DNA of 64,000 nucleotides from Rahnella bruchi (GCF_003614975.1 NZ_QZWI01000016.1:59669-123668); one strand, 5' to 3'. Counted from the stretch's first letter, positions 9,773-20,655 are shown. The notes: a model not told the origin generated them from the letters alone. A program made the numbers and translations.

Positions 9773-10870
9773 ATGAGCTATGTGATTATCTTCATTTTGC
9801 TGTGGCCATTCAAAATACTGATGAAACCTTTTCATCAGGGCAAAGGGCGAAATCTGGTCATCCAGACCGCCAAAATTGGCGATTTCGTTAACATCACGCC
9901 GTTACTTAAACATCTGAAAAAATCCGATGTGCTAATCAGTAAAACAGTACTGCCGCTGGCCGGGCGCGATACAACGATTGAGTCGATATTCCTGATTGAG
10001 GAATATAAAAAGTCCCTGTTGGGTAAAATCCGTCTGGCGTTCAAGCTGCTAAACCGCTACGACAATGTCTATCTGCTGCAACCTAACAGCATCAATGCTT
10101 TCTACGCTGCATTTTGTAATGCGGAGTACAAAGCGTTTCTGATTGCTTATACCCGCAAATGGTATCACGGGATTTTTTATCGGACGGCCGACGTAGTTCG
10201 CTTACATCAAAAAACCGATTTCACCCTGGAGAGTTATCTGAAGCTGGCGGATAGCAGTCTCAGTGCAGAAAGCTATTCTAAACACGCCACCTTTCCCTTG
10301 TGGAAGCCTGAAAAAACGTTGCAGGAGCTGAATGAAAACAACAAGATAAAAATTGGCATCAGCATTTCGGCAGGTAACAAAGCTAAAACAATTCCGACAG
10401 CGGTGTGGATTAAAATCCTGAACGTTCTGGACGGGCTGCCTTGTCAGTTTTATGTTTTTGGTCCGGAAAATGAGCAGAAATATTATGCTCAGCTTGTGGA
10501 GAAACTGAGTAATAGCGAAAATATCGTCAGCTTAATAGGTAAACTCGAATTGCAGGAAGTTCCCTATGCGATTTCGCAGATGGACATGTATATTGCCTCA
10601 GACTCTGGCAACATTTATATCGCTGATGCCGTTAATATCCCGGTAATTTGTCTCGCGGGTCCGTGCGACCTGACTGAGCAACACCCTACCTACGCACCCT
10701 TGATCTTGATGCCAGAAGATAAAAAGCTCATACCTGAATCTTTCATCTTCTCAGCACCTTATCAATTCAGGCACAGCGCGGAAGAACTATTTTCACTGAG
10801 TGATACACAGCTGGATAAAATACGTTCATTCGTTATGAACAAAGTATTTCAGGGACAACGCCATGTCTGA
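9773..10870 (+). CDS. GT9-family (heptosyltransferase-like) LPS core transferase
   Basis: Protein of 365 residues. After a hydrophobic N-terminus it carries the GT9 hallmark IQTAKIGDFVNITPLL near residue 31, and the donor-side block ASDSGNIYIADAVNIPVICLAGP in the last third. It resembles ADP-heptose transferases but is too divergent to call WaaF, WaaC or WaaQ, each of which is separately present. The DNA here is more AT-rich than in waaC. The stop overlaps the GT8 gene by 8 nt. It is probably an outer-core enzyme; the sugar (heptose or hexose) is not determined. Confidence 0.82.
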   Translation: MSYVIIFILLWPFKILMKPFHQGKGRNLVIQTAKIGDFVNITPLLKHLKKSDVLISKTVLPLAGRDTTIESIFLIEEYKKSLLGKIRLAFKLLNRYDNVYLLQPNSINAFYAAFCNAEYKAFLIAYTRKWYHGIFYRTADVVRLHQKTDFTLESYLKLADSSLSAESYSKHATFPLWKPEKTLQELNENNKIKIGISISAGNKAKTIPTAVWIKILNVLDGLPCQFYVFGPENEQKYYAQLVEKLSNSENIVSLIGKLELQEVPYAISQMDMYIASDSGNIYIADAVNIPVICLAGPCDLTEQHPTYAPLILMPEDKKLIPESFIFSAPYQFRHSAEELFSLSDTQLDKIRSFVMNKVFQGQRHV

Positions 10871-11867
10871 CCATGAATACCTGAACTATATCGAGTATAA
10901 AGAAGAACTCGTGAACAATTTAGGGGGGACAGACTTCCCCGTGGTTCATATTGCATTCGGAATAAACAATGCATATGCACGCGGCATGGGGATCACTATA
11001 TTTTCTGTTTTAGAAAACAACCCTGAATTAGCATTTCATATTCATGTTTTTGGTGGTTCACTGGACGGAAAATCAAAATCTCTGCTGCTTGAACTGGCAG
11101 TGGATAAACCGCTCGCCATAACCTGTTACGTTTTCAAAGAGTCTGCGTTCTCCGATTTACCGCTGATGGGCCGCTATCCACAGGCTATATATTATCGTTT
11201 GTATACTCCTTATATTTTGGCTGATGTCACCTCGAGATTCATCTATCTTGATGCGGACACCTTGTGCTTAGGCAGTTACAAAGAACTGAATGAGATGGAT
11301 ATCAGCTCTTATACGCTGGCAGCGGTGAATGATACGCAGCGGGCCAGAAACAGGTTGTGCTCTCAATTAGGCCTGACCAACAATAATTATTTTAATTCAG
11401 GTTTTTTATACATCAACATCCCTCAATGGATCGCGAAAAACACCACAGAAAGGGTAATTAAGACACTTTCCTGTAATGAAGATGAATTTAAATTCCCTGA
11501 CCAGGATGCTCTCAATATCGTTCTTGAGAATGAAGTACTGCTGCTTCCTAAAAAATACAACTTTGTTTGCGACATTATTTTAAACAAAGTAGGAAAAAAA
11601 GTAGGGATTCCGGAAGATACCATCCTGATCCATTATACCGGTAAGTGTAAACCCTGGCATATTTGGGGAATGGGAGAACTGGCTGACATTTATGATCGTT
11701 ATTATGCGCAATCTCCGTGGCAGGCAGTCCCACATGACATGCCTGTTTCCTATAAAGAGATGAAACGCTATGCGCAGGCGCTCTGGCACAAAGGCCGGTA
11801 TGCAGCCAGTTTACGCTGGATGACTAAGTACATGAATAATAAGATTTTCAGAAAGAGCCCTCTATGA
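10863..11867 (+). CDS. GT8-family LPS outer-core glycosyltransferase (WaaJ/WaaO-like)
   Basis: Protein of 334 residues of the GT8 retaining family. YLDADTLC supplies the Asp130-x-Asp132 metal site, FNSGFLYINI and PDQDALN follow in order, and HYTGKCKPWH near residue 256 is the typical C-terminal donor motif. E. coli WaaO, WaaJ and WaaR of this family add glucose or galactose to the outer core using UDP-sugars. Which sugar is used here cannot be decided. It overlaps the preceding GT9 gene by 8 nt and the ligase gene by 4 nt (ATGA), so all three are translationally coupled. Confidence 0.87.
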   Translation: MSDHEYLNYIEYKEELVNNLGGTDFPVVHIAFGINNAYARGMGITIFSVLENNPELAFHIHVFGGSLDGKSKSLLLELAVDKPLAITCYVFKESAFSDLPLMGRYPQAIYYRLYTPYILADVTSRFIYLDADTLCLGSYKELNEMDISSYTLAAVNDTQRARNRLCSQLGLTNNNYFNSGFLYINIPQWIAKNTTERVIKTLSCNEDEFKFPDQDALNIVLENEVLLLPKKYNFVCDIILNKVGKKVGIPEDTILIHYTGKCKPWHIWGMGELADIYDRYYAQSPWQAVPHDMPVSYKEMKRYAQALWHKGRYAASLRWMTKYMNNKIFRKSPL

Positions 11868-13150
11868 TCAGGCAGCTGATCATAGAGATTAAACAATCGT
11901 CCTTAGACGATAAAGTGGCATCTTTATTTTTCTTATTTATTACTATTTCCATCTCCTTTTTTATGTACTCCGGGGAGGTGACCCGTAACTTCTTTTATAT
12001 CGCGACCTATATCGCTGTAATATACTTTATCTACCTCACTTTACGGATTGAGAAAAGGATTCATTTTTATCCGATTACTACGGTAGTCTTGCTTCTGGGC
12101 ATCAGCAAGTTGCTTTGGGTTGTCCTCACCATAAATCATGAATATCCGCTGATCGCTTACCATTATCAGATCAGTGGCAAAAGACTTATATTAGCGTCTT
12201 TTATCTTGTATGCCATTGAGCATAATATCCGCAAATGGAAGATCCCCACACTGACAGTGCGCACGGGCATCTCCATTATGACGCTTCTGTTCATTATCAT
12301 CTCCGTCACACGGATAATTATTTATTTACAAACGGGTGATCGGGTAAAAATAAATTCTGATGCCCCGACATCCGGCGCTTACACATTTACTATTTTCTCG
12401 TTACTGGTGATGTACAGTCTCAAATTTCATGGACTCAAACATTACAGACTCCTTTGTCTGGTGGTGATGACCATGACATTTGGCGTTCTGGCAGCAACAG
12501 AAACCCGGTCGGCGGTAATGCTTTTTACCTTAATTAGCGCATGTAGCGTCCTCTATGATTTCGCGAAGAGTTCACATACCTCAAAAGTGATTTATGGTTT
12601 TGCTATTGCCGGGTTAATCATTGCGGCAATTGTATCCGGCCACCCTTATTACAGCAAAGTCGTCAACCGGATAGATAATCTTCATAATGAAGTCGCTTCT
12701 TACGATGCCGGAGACCGTAATACTTCCGTAGGCGCCCGCTTCTCTATGTGGCGTGCGGGTATCGATGCTTTTAAGCATCATCCTTTCGGGCAGTCAGCTG
12801 ACAGCAGGAATGCACTTGCGACAACTTTCATTAATCAGCATGAGGGCGGGAACCCGGAAGCCTTACGTAATCTGCAATTTCATTTGCACAATGACATTAT
12901 TGATACGATGTCATTACAAGGGATTTTTGGCGCACTGATTATGGTGCTTTTCTTCGCCACATTACTGGTCTATCCCTTCAGACTTATTCCTAAAGGTTAC
13001 GAGTTTTTATTAGTGTCAGTTCCGGTCATTTACTTTAGTCTGGGCGATACTCAATTTTATAATCGCGAATCACCGTATTTTATTGTACTGGTATTTGCCT
13101 ATCTGCTGATGCTGAGGATGAAGACCCCTTCAGTGCCTGAGAAACCATGA
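11864..13150 (+). CDS. waaL: O-antigen ligase (WaaL family)
   Basis: Protein of 428 residues with about 10-12 hydrophobic segments, similar in length to E. coli WaaL (419). It is a multi-spanning inner-membrane glycosyltransferase that moves O antigen from undecaprenyl diphosphate to the lipid A-core. A large periplasmic loop between residues ~265 and 350 ends in HLHNDIIDTMSLQGIFG, the conserved His-containing motif of Wzy/WaaL proteins; TETRSA carries a conserved Arg. WaaL proteins are highly variable, so the name rests on family and position. It closes the hldD-to-waaL operon. Confidence 0.87.
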   Translation: MIRQLIIEIKQSSLDDKVASLFFLFITISISFFMYSGEVTRNFFYIATYIAVIYFIYLTLRIEKRIHFYPITTVVLLLGISKLLWVVLTINHEYPLIAYHYQISGKRLILASFILYAIEHNIRKWKIPTLTVRTGISIMTLLFIIISVTRIIIYLQTGDRVKINSDAPTSGAYTFTIFSLLVMYSLKFHGLKHYRLLCLVVMTMTFGVLAATETRSAVMLFTLISACSVLYDFAKSSHTSKVIYGFAIAGLIIAAIVSGHPYYSKVVNRIDNLHNEVASYDAGDRNTSVGARFSMWRAGIDAFKHHPFGQSADSRNALATTFINQHEGGNPEALRNLQFHLHNDIIDTMSLQGIFGALIMVLFFATLLVYPFRLIPKGYEFLLVSVPVIYFSLGDTQFYNRESPYFIVLVFAYLLMLRMKTPSVPEKP

Positions 13151-13154
13151 TTTT

Positions 13155-13181
13155 CCGGGCCGGGCTCTCCGCCCGGTCCGG
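13155..13181 (+). other. GC-rich hairpin after waaL without a T-tract
   Basis: Eleven-base arms (13155-13165 and 13171-13181) pair completely, with one G-T wobble and a 5-nt loop. No T-run follows on either strand. It may protect the 3' end of the waaL message or act as a weak pause; it is not a canonical terminator. Confidence 0.5.
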
Positions 13182-13216
13182 TTGCCTGATGTCCTTATCC
13201 GTGGAAATTTTGTGTT

Positions 13217-14224
13217 ATGACCCTTACAACGCCATCCGAAAACATTAAGCTCAGCGCGATCATCCCTATGTACAACGCAGGGGCGATGTTCCGGAATTTT
13301 ATGGATTCACTCGTCGCACAAACGTTGGATAGCCTCGAAATTATCATCGTTAACGACGGTTCTACGGACGGTTCGGAGCAGGTTGCACAGGAGTACGCTG
13401 AAAAACACTCGCATATTCGTGTCATTACTCAGGCAAACGGCGGGGTTTCGCGTGCGCGTAATGCGGGGCTGGATATCGCCCGGGGTAAGTATGTAACCTT
13501 TCCGGATGCCGATGACATCGTCTATCCGCAGATGTACAAGACGTTGATAGAAATGTGTGAGCAGGACAGTCTTGATGCCGCGCAGTGCAATGGCGAACGC
13601 TACTTTGTCGGCTCAGAAAAAGTAAAACCACTCATCCCCCTGGACCGTTTAACTTCAACGGGTGTATTGGATGGGCCCCTGTGGCTGAAAACCGCCCTGG
13701 CTACAAACCGGTATTTGCATGTGGTCTGGCTTGGCGTTTATCGTCTTGAACTGATTAAAAAACAGGGTCTGTATTTTGAACCTGGTTTACATCATCAGGA
13801 TATTCCCTGGACGACCGAATTCATGTTCAATGCCCGCCGCGTGAGATATACCGAAACTGTCCTCTATCGCTATTACATTCACGGTCAGTCAATCAGTAAT
13901 CAGAAACGCACGGGAATGAAAAATGTTGAATATCAAAGACATTATCTGAAAATCGCTAAAATGCTTGATGAGCTGAATGAGCGGTATAAAGACCGGATAA
14001 AAATTTATGCGGAGTTTCCACGGCAGGTCACACGTGAAGCGCTGGCGGTATGCCATTCTGTTCGTCGTGAGCCTGACCCCGCAGCACAAAAAGCCATGAT
14101 TGAAGACATTTACACCTCCGGCACACGCAGAATAATGCTCCGCAATGCCCGTGGCCCGAAGCAATGGTGGCAGTTATTATTGTGGTTAAAGCGCCTGCAT
14201 AACTTGCACAAAAAACTCGCCTGA
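13217..14224 (+). CDS. waaH: WaaH/YibD-like LPS core glycosyltransferase (GT2)
   Basis: Protein of 335 residues, clearly homologous along its length to E. coli YibD/WaaH. It has the GT2 opening SAIIPMYNAG, then IIIVNDGSTDGS, GGVSRARNAGLD and the metal-binding DADD near residues 97-100. The family-specific block HHQDIPWTTEFMFNA follows near residue 198. In E. coli WaaH adds glucuronic acid to heptose III under low phosphate, via PhoB. I see no Pho box in the 66-nt upstream gap, so regulation may differ. It stands apart from both flanking units. Confidence 0.85.
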   Translation: MTLTTPSENIKLSAIIPMYNAGAMFRNFMDSLVAQTLDSLEIIIVNDGSTDGSEQVAQEYAEKHSHIRVITQANGGVSRARNAGLDIARGKYVTFPDADDIVYPQMYKTLIEMCEQDSLDAAQCNGERYFVGSEKVKPLIPLDRLTSTGVLDGPLWLKTALATNRYLHVVWLGVYRLELIKKQGLYFEPGLHHQDIPWTTEFMFNARRVRYTETVLYRYYIHGQSISNQKRTGMKNVEYQRHYLKIAKMLDELNERYKDRIKIYAEFPRQVTREALAVCHSVRREPDPAAQKAMIEDIYTSGTRRIMLRNARGPKQWWQLLLWLKRLHNLHKKLA

Positions 14225-14285
14225 GGCCTTTAAGAAAGAGACGATTTTTTTGCCCGGAAAATTCCTTTATAACTATTTCCTAAAC

Positions 14286-14326
14286 GAAGTTATTTACCTT
14301 TCTATATCAGGCAGATAAATAACTTC
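14286..14326. repeat. Perfect 11-bp inverted repeat upstream of waaQ
   Basis: GAAGTTATTTA (14286-14296) is repeated in exact inverse as TAAATAACTTC (14316-14326) with a 19-nt spacer. The half-site centres are 30 bp apart, close to three helical turns. It lies about 60 nt before the waaQ start in an AT-rich 160-nt gap. No T-tract follows, so a protein-binding site is as likely as an RNA hairpin. Confidence 0.55.
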
Positions 14327-14384
14327 ACAGCTTAGGATTCTTCACCTAAAATCTATTCACTATGTTCTAATATCAGATAATAGA

Positions 14385-15467
14385 ATGCCTAACTCAGAAG
14401 CCAAGTACGCAGCCTTTATCCCCAGACGAATTTTGCTGGTGAAACTCCGTCATCACGGAGATATGGTGCTCACAACACCAGTGATAAACAGACTGCGACA
14501 GCATTACCCTGATGCTGAAATCGATGTGCTTCTCTATAAAGAAACCCGCCCGATCCTGAGCGAACATCCGGCGCTTACCCATATCCATGTCATTGACAGA
14601 ACATGGAAAAAACAAGGTGTCCGCTATCAGTTACAACAAGAATTTAAGCTGCTGAAAGCCGTTCGCGCACGGCATTATGATCTGGTGATCAATCTGGCTG
14701 ATCAGTGGCGCAGTGCGCTGCTTTCGTTGTTTACCGGAGCAAAAGTCCGGCTGGGGTTTGACTATAAAAAACGTCGTTCCCCGGTCTGGAGGGTTGGACA
14801 TACCGGGTTAGTGACCACTGAAAATCACGGTATTTTGCATACCGTTGAACAAAACATGTCGATTTTATCTCCGCTGGGGATTTCTCTCGAGAATGCACAA
14901 ACGTCGATGCATTATTCAGAAAGTGATAAAGCTTTTTGCCAGCAGTTGCTTCTCAAACATAAGGTGACTGGCGGATACATTGTGATCCAGCCCACTTCCC
15001 GCTGGACGTTCAAATGCTGGGATGACGAGAAATTCGCCAATGTCATTGATGGACTGGCAGATACAGGGCTGACGATCATCATGACTGCCGGTCCCGATAA
15101 AAAAGAGCTGGAAATGGTGCGGAAAATCCAGGATCTCACGCATAACCCTCAGGTTATTTCTGTCGCGGGGCAGTTATCGCTTACGCAACTGGCCGCCATG
15201 ATAGATGGCGCGAAACTGTTTATTGGTGTCGACTCCGCGCCTATGCATATGGCAGCAGCCCTCAATACGCCTTGCGTGGCTTTATTTGGCCCGACGAAAA
15301 TGCAGCACTGGCGTCCGTGGGGCAATAACAATACTACCCTCTGGGCCGGCGATTACGCCCCGTTGCCAGCACCTGACTCGATCGACACAAAAACCCAGCA
15401 GCGTTATCTGCATGCCATTCCGGTCAGCGATGTGATTGATGCTGCCAGGAGTTATCTGCATGACTAA
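14385..15467 (+). CDS. waaQ: Lipopolysaccharide heptosyltransferase III (WaaQ)
   Basis: Protein of 360 residues, GT9 family (E. coli WaaQ 344). It adds the branch heptose III to heptose II. ILLVKLRHHGDMVLTTPVI is the WaaQ-type N-terminal motif, and FIGVDSAPMHMAAALNTPCVALFGPT is the donor block. The ATG at 14385 has no visible Shine-Dalgarno sequence. It is the first gene of a second core operon; the next start overlaps its end by 8 nt. Confidence 0.92.
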   Translation: MPNSEAKYAAFIPRRILLVKLRHHGDMVLTTPVINRLRQHYPDAEIDVLLYKETRPILSEHPALTHIHVIDRTWKKQGVRYQLQQEFKLLKAVRARHYDLVINLADQWRSALLSLFTGAKVRLGFDYKKRRSPVWRVGHTGLVTTENHGILHTVEQNMSILSPLGISLENAQTSMHYSESDKAFCQQLLLKHKVTGGYIVIQPTSRWTFKCWDDEKFANVIDGLADTGLTIIMTAGPDKKELEMVRKIQDLTHNPQVISVAGQLSLTQLAAMIDGAKLFIGVDSAPMHMAAALNTPCVALFGPTKMQHWRPWGNNNTTLWAGDYAPLPAPDSIDTKTQQRYLHAIPVSDVIDAARSYLHD

Positions 15468-16608
15468 TTCTGCGGATCAGACAAAAAGTATTCGCTTAGC
15501 GATTGTCAGACAGAAGTATCGCCCGGATGGCGGCGCGGAACGTTTTATCTCACGCGCACTGGAAGCACTGGATGATCAGAATATCGAACTGAACATCATC
15601 ACCCGCCAGTGGGAAGGCAAGCCAAATCCGAAATGGAAGATTCATCTTTGTAACCCGGCTAAATACGGTCGGGTTTCAAGGGAAAAAGGTTTTGCCGCCG
15701 CCGCGCAGCAATGCTGGAAGCAGGAACACTTCGATATAGTACAAAGTCATGAGCGTATCCCGGGCTGTGATATTTTCCGTGCTGGTGATGGCGCACACCG
15801 TGTCTGGCTGGAACAAAGGGCACGCGTTATTTCCCCTCTTCAGCGTTTCCTTACGCAAATCAGTCCCTACCACCGTTATGTCCTGCGAGCCGAAGAAGCT
15901 ATGTTCCATTCGCCGGAGTTGAAAAAAATCATCTGTAATTCTGAGATGGTAAAACGCGACATCATGCGTTGTTACGGGGTTGATGAGAGCAGGTTCGAAG
16001 TTATTTATAATGCGATCGACTCGCAAAAGTTTGTTCCGGCCACTGCAGAACAGCGTAATGCCTCGCGCGAATCGCTTTCTATCCCTTCAGACGCAGTTGC
16101 CCTCATCTATGTGGGTTCAGGTTTCGAACGTAAAGGACTCAAACCCGCGATAGAAGCCATTGCCGCCAGTGACCGGTATCTCATCGTTGTCGGACAGGAT
16201 AAAGATCAGAAAAAGTACGAATCACTGGCAAAACAAGCAGGATGCCTGGAAAGAATCCGTTTCGCTGGCGTCCAAAACAATGTTCTCCCTTTCTACCACG
16301 CAGCAGATGGGATGATTTTACCAACGCTGTATGACCCTTTTCCAAATGTCATTCTTGAAGCAATGGCTTGTGGCCTGCCGGTTATCACCAGCCAGACCTG
16401 TGGCGGCGCTGAATTCATTCGGCAAGGCTACGAAGGGTTTGTTTGTGATGCGCTGGATGTGGCAAGACTCAGTGAATACGTGAAGAAAATCCCTTCCCGG
16501 CTGGAAAATGCTGAGATGGGAATTGCAGCCAGAGAGCGTATTCTCCCTTATAGTCCGAAAAACCTTTCACAACAACTGGTTGCACTTTATCACTCGTTAC
16601 TGGCCTGA
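15460..16608 (+). CDS. wabG: LPS core GT4 transferase, WabG/WaaG type
   Basis: Protein of 382 residues from ATG 15460, which has AGGAG 8 nt upstream; the in-frame ATG at 15436 lies inside waaQ and lacks a ribosome site. It is a GT4 enzyme: VRQKYRPDGGAERF at the N-terminus, a middle GSGFERKG, and a C-terminal DPFPNVILEAMACGLP (E-x7-E type). The N-terminal motif and the order waaQ-wabG-waaA-waaE match the Klebsiella/Serratia locus, where WabG adds galacturonic acid to heptose II. The alternative is E. coli-type WaaG (glucose); I favour WabG but cannot prove the sugar. Confidence 0.8.
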   Translation: MTNSADQTKSIRLAIVRQKYRPDGGAERFISRALEALDDQNIELNIITRQWEGKPNPKWKIHLCNPAKYGRVSREKGFAAAAQQCWKQEHFDIVQSHERIPGCDIFRAGDGAHRVWLEQRARVISPLQRFLTQISPYHRYVLRAEEAMFHSPELKKIICNSEMVKRDIMRCYGVDESRFEVIYNAIDSQKFVPATAEQRNASRESLSIPSDAVALIYVGSGFERKGLKPAIEAIAASDRYLIVVGQDKDQKKYESLAKQAGCLERIRFAGVQNNVLPFYHAADGMILPTLYDPFPNVILEAMACGLPVITSQTCGGAEFIRQGYEGFVCDALDVARLSEYVKKIPSRLENAEMGIAARERILPYSPKNLSQQLVALYHSLLA

Positions 16609-16728
16609 TGGCATTCACGCTGACATGATGAGTCGATCACACTTATCTGGTAACATGTGCTCATCTATCCGCCGGGACTATTTTCGCTACATGAAATTGA
16701 CTTTCCCTATTGCAATGCCTGATAAAAA

Positions 16729-18003
16729 ATGAATATTTTTTATAATATAATCATATATTTAATTCAGCCTCTCATCTGGATCCGTTTACTCTTACGCAGC
16801 CGGAAGTCTCCTGCATATCGTAAACGCTGGGCTGAACGTTATGGCTTCTGCAAAGGAAAGGTTGTCTCCGGCGGCATCATGCTGCATTCCGTCTCCGTAG
16901 GCGAAACACTGGCAGCGATTCCTTTAGTCCGTGCTTTACGCCATCGCTATCCCTCCTTGCCGATTACCGTTACGACAATGACACCGACCGGGTCGGAACG
17001 CGTTCAGTCTGCGTTCGGCAAAGGCGTGCATCACGTCTATCTGCCTTATGATCTGGCTGGATCGGTAAATCGTTTTCTTGATGAAGTGAATCCTAAGCTG
17101 GTGATCATCATGGAAACCGAATTGTGGCCAAATCTCATCAGTGCCCTGCACCGTCGCCATATCCCGTTAGTGATTGCCAATGCGCGCCTTTCAGCCCGCT
17201 CGGCGAATGGATATCAGAAACTGGGCAAATTCATTCGTACCATTTTGCAACGCATCACGCTGATTGCAGCGCAGAATCAGGAAGATGGTGAACGCTTCCT
17301 CTCTTTAGGTCTAAAACGCAATCAGCTCGCGGTTACCGGTAGCCTGAAATTCGATATCTCCGTGACGCCAGAACTGGCAGCAAAAGCCATAGCGCTGCGC
17401 AGTCAGTGGGCCTCCCGACGTCAGGTCTGGATAGCCACCAGCACGCATGAAGGTGAAGAAACTCTGCTGCTGGAAGCACACAAAGAGTTACTGAAAGCGC
17501 ATCCTAACTTGCTGCTGATTCTGGTTCCCCGCCATCCGGAACGTTTCCCGGTTGCCTGCGAACTGACCCGTAAAGCCGGGCTTTCTTTCATTCAGCGCAG
17601 TTCCGGCGAAGTGCCTTCTTCGGCAACTCAGGTGGTGATTGGCGATACGATGGGCGAACTCATGTTGCTGTACGGTATTGCCGATCTGGCATTTGTCGGC
17701 GGCAGTCTGGTTGATCGCGGTGGTCATAACCCGCTTGAAGCCGCAGCACACGCCATTCCGGTACTGATGGGGCCGCATACTGTTAATTTCAAAGACATCT
17801 GCGCCAAGCTGGCTCAGGACGATGGTCTGATTACGGTGACGGATACCGCATCGCTGGTGAAAGAAATTTCTACCCTGCTGACCGACGAAGACTATCGTTT
17901 GTATTACGGGCGTCATGCCGTTGAAGTTCTGCATCAAAATCAGGGCGCACTACAACGCCTGCTGCATTTACTGGAGCCTTATCTGCCTGTCCGGAGTCAT
18001 TAA
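16729..18003 (+). CDS. waaA: 3-deoxy-D-manno-octulosonic acid (Kdo) transferase
   Basis: Protein of 424 residues (E. coli 425), GT30 family. It transfers two Kdo residues from CMP-Kdo to the lipid IVA precursor, an essential step. A hydrophobic N-terminal segment (residues ~2-20) anchors it in the inner membrane. [11 protein letters not shown] contains the catalytic Glu region, ETELWPN and [18 protein letters not shown] are family signatures, and the C-terminal lobe binds CMP-Kdo. A 120-nt gap precedes it with no promoter I can support. waaE overlaps its stop by one base. Confidence 0.97.
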   Translation: MNIFYNIIIYLIQPLIWIRLLLRSRKSPAYRKRWAERYGFCKGKVVSGGIMLHSVSVGETLAAIPLVRALRHRYPSLPITVTTMTPTGSERVQSAFGKGVHHVYLPYDLAGSVNRFLDEVNPKLVIIMETELWPNLISALHRRHIPLVIANARLSARSANGYQKLGKFIRTILQRITLIAAQNQEDGERFLSLGLKRNQLAVTGSLKFDISVTPELAAKAIALRSQWASRRQVWIATSTHEGEETLLLEAHKELLKAHPNLLLILVPRHPERFPVACELTRKAGLSFIQRSSGEVPSSATQVVIGDTMGELMLLYGIADLAFVGGSLVDRGGHNPLEAAAHAIPVLMGPHTVNFKDICAKLAQDDGLITVTDTASLVKEISTLLTDEDYRLYYGRHAVEVLHQNQGALQRLLHLLEPYLPVRSH

Positions 18004-18770
18004 TGGCTGATAAAAAACGTTTATCCGTTGTACTGATTGCCCGCGATGAAGCCGGTTTATTGCCGGAATGCCTTGAATCAGTCGCGTGGGCGGATGAAAT
18101 CATTCTGCTCGATTCCGGCAGCAAAGATGCAACGCAGGACGTCGCCCGCAGTTTCGGCGCTAAAGTATTCCAGAACAGTGACTGGCCGGGATTCGGCAAA
18201 CAACGCCAGCTGGCGCAAAGCCATGCCACCGGCGACTATATTTTGATGATCGATGCCGACGAACGTGTGACGCCAGAATTACGCAAGTCGATTGAAAATG
18301 TTCTGAATACTCCGCAGGAAAATACCGTTTATAGCCTCGGGCGCAGTAACTTATTCCTCGGAAGATTCATGCGTCACAGCGGCTGGTATCCCGATCGCGT
18401 CAACCGTTTATACCCTTCCATATTCAGTTATAACGACGATCTGGTTCATGAATCACTGAACACAGGCAATGCTGCTGTCGTTGGGTTGCAAGGTGATCTC
18501 CAGCATCTTACTTGTCGCGACCTTCTCTCTTTCCAGCGTAAACAACTCAGCTATGCCCAGGCCTGGGCGGAACAACGTCATCAGCAAGGGCGAAAGTGTA
18601 GTTTCTTCTCAATTATTTCGCATACCCTGGGGGCATTCACAAAAACCTGGATACTTCGCGCTGGCTTTCTGGATGGAAAGCAGGGGTTGATCCTGGCAGG
18701 CGTCAATGCACAATATACGTTCAATAAATATGCCGCCCTGTGGGCACTCAGCCATCAACTGCAAAAGTGA
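18003..18770 (+). CDS. waaE: WaaE/KdtX, LPS inner-core beta-1,4-glucosyltransferase
   Basis: Protein of 255 residues, GT2 family. [18 protein letters not shown] opens the domain; the metal-binding Asp84-x-Asp86 lies in [17 protein letters not shown] and a C-terminal amphipathic region follow. In Klebsiella and Serratia WaaE adds glucose beta-1,4 to heptose I, a step E. coli lacks. Its presence is one reason for not calling this E. coli-like. The start overlaps waaA (TAATG) and coaD begins 6 nt after the stop, so the operon waaQ-wabG-waaA-waaE-coaD is tight at this end. Confidence 0.92.
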   Translation: MADKKRLSVVLIARDEAGLLPECLESVAWADEIILLDSGSKDATQDVARSFGAKVFQNSDWPGFGKQRQLAQSHATGDYILMIDADERVTPELRKSIENVLNTPQENTVYSLGRSNLFLGRFMRHSGWYPDRVNRLYPSIFSYNDDLVHESLNTGNAAVVGLQGDLQHLTCRDLLSFQRKQLSYAQAWAEQRHQQGRKCSFFSIISHTLGAFTKTWILRAGFLDGKQGLILAGVNAQYTFNKYAALWALSHQLQK

Positions 18771-19259
<489 letters not shown>

Positions 19260-19267
19260 ATCGCGGA

Positions 19268-20077
19268 TCAGTGCTGACAGTTCGGGCAGAAAAACGTGGT
19301 GCGCTGGGCATGTTTCTTACTCTCAATAGGCGTACCACAAGCCCGGCAAGGCTCACCCGCTCTTCCGTACACCTGCAGTTCCTGGGCGAAATATCCTGGC
19401 TTTCCATCAGATTGTAAAAAGTCCTTCAGCGTAGTCCCACCCTGTTCAATAGAACGCAACAATACCGCTTTGATGGTTCTGACCAACAAGGCCGCTTCAT
19501 CATGTTTGAGCGAATGCGCGGGTCTGTCAGGCGAAATACCGGCAACAAATAAGGATTCGTTGGCATAGATATTCCCCACCCCCACCACCAGTTTGTTATC
19601 CATCAGCCAGGGCTTGATCGGTGACTTCTTCGTGCGGCATTTCTCAAACAGATAATCTGCCGTGAAATCTTCACTCAGCGGTTCAGGCCCGAGATGCGCC
19701 AGGACATTGCTGGCGGTCAGATCAGAAGACCATAACCAGGCACCAAAACGGCGCGGATCGGTATAACGCAGCACATGTCCGGTATCCATAACCAGATCGA
19801 CGTGGTCATGTTTGCCGGGCTCCGTTTCTTCCGGTAATACCCGCAAACTCCCGGACATGCCCAGATGAATGATGATCCAACCGGTTTTCAGTTCAACCAG
19901 GAGATATTTTGCGCGGCGCTGAACACTCAGAACGGGCTGATCGCTTAACGCTAAGATCTCCGCCGAGACAGGCCATCGTAAACGCGGATTGCGCACGACG
20001 GCATGGAGTATCGTGTGACCTTTCAGATAGGGTTCAATCCCTCTGCGGCTGGTTTCAACCTCAGGTAATTCCGGCAT
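19268..20077 (-). CDS. mutM: Formamidopyrimidine-DNA glycosylase (MutM/Fpg)
   Basis: Protein of 269 residues from the ATG at 20077, preceded by GGGAGAAA. The frame is open 17 codons further upstream, but the mature enzyme needs Pro2 (MPELPEVE) as its catalytic N-terminus, which fixes this start. It removes 8-oxoguanine and other oxidised purines and cleaves the abasic site. Glu3 is present, and the C-terminal zinc finger has four cysteines (CRAC and CPNC ends). It lies downstream of rpmB-rpmG as in E. coli, behind a terminator. Confidence 0.96.
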   Translation of the reverse strand: MPELPEVETSRRGIEPYLKGHTILHAVVRNPRLRWPVSAEILALSDQPVLSVQRRAKYLLVELKTGWIIIHLGMSGSLRVLPEETEPGKHDHVDLVMDTGHVLRYTDPRRFGAWLWSSDLTASNVLAHLGPEPLSEDFTADYLFEKCRTKKSPIKPWLMDNKLVVGVGNIYANESLFVAGISPDRPAHSLKHDEAALLVRTIKAVLLRSIEQGGTTLKDFLQSDGKPGYFAQELQVYGRAGEPCRACGTPIESKKHAQRTTFFCPNCQH

Positions 20078-20176
20078 AATTTCTCCCTTAGCAGAATCAA
20101 GATCAGAGTGTGTCGCAGACACCGACATCAGGCAAATAAAAGTCGCTGAGAATGGAAATCACAAAATTCAGGCAAT

Positions 20177-20203
20177 AAAAAACCCGGCCGGAGCCGGGTT
20201 TTT
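20177..20203 (-). terminator. Terminator after rpmG
   Basis: AACCCGGC (20181-20188) pairs with GCCGGGTT (20193-20200) around a 4-nt loop. On the minus strand the stem is followed by six U's (plus-strand A-run 20177-20182). It ends the rpmB-rpmG message before mutM, and some read-through is possible. Confidence 0.85.
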
Positions 20204-20218
20204 AGCAATCCACTAAAA

Positions 20219-20655
<437 letters not shown>

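Noticed and set aside
13151..13216. Possible Pho box before waaH, expected from E. coli
   Set aside because: No pair of TGTCA-type repeats with 11-bp spacing is present in the gap.
15436..15459. Upstream in-frame ATG for the WabG-like gene
   Set aside because: It lies inside waaQ without a ribosome site; ATG 15460 has AGGAG at the right distance.
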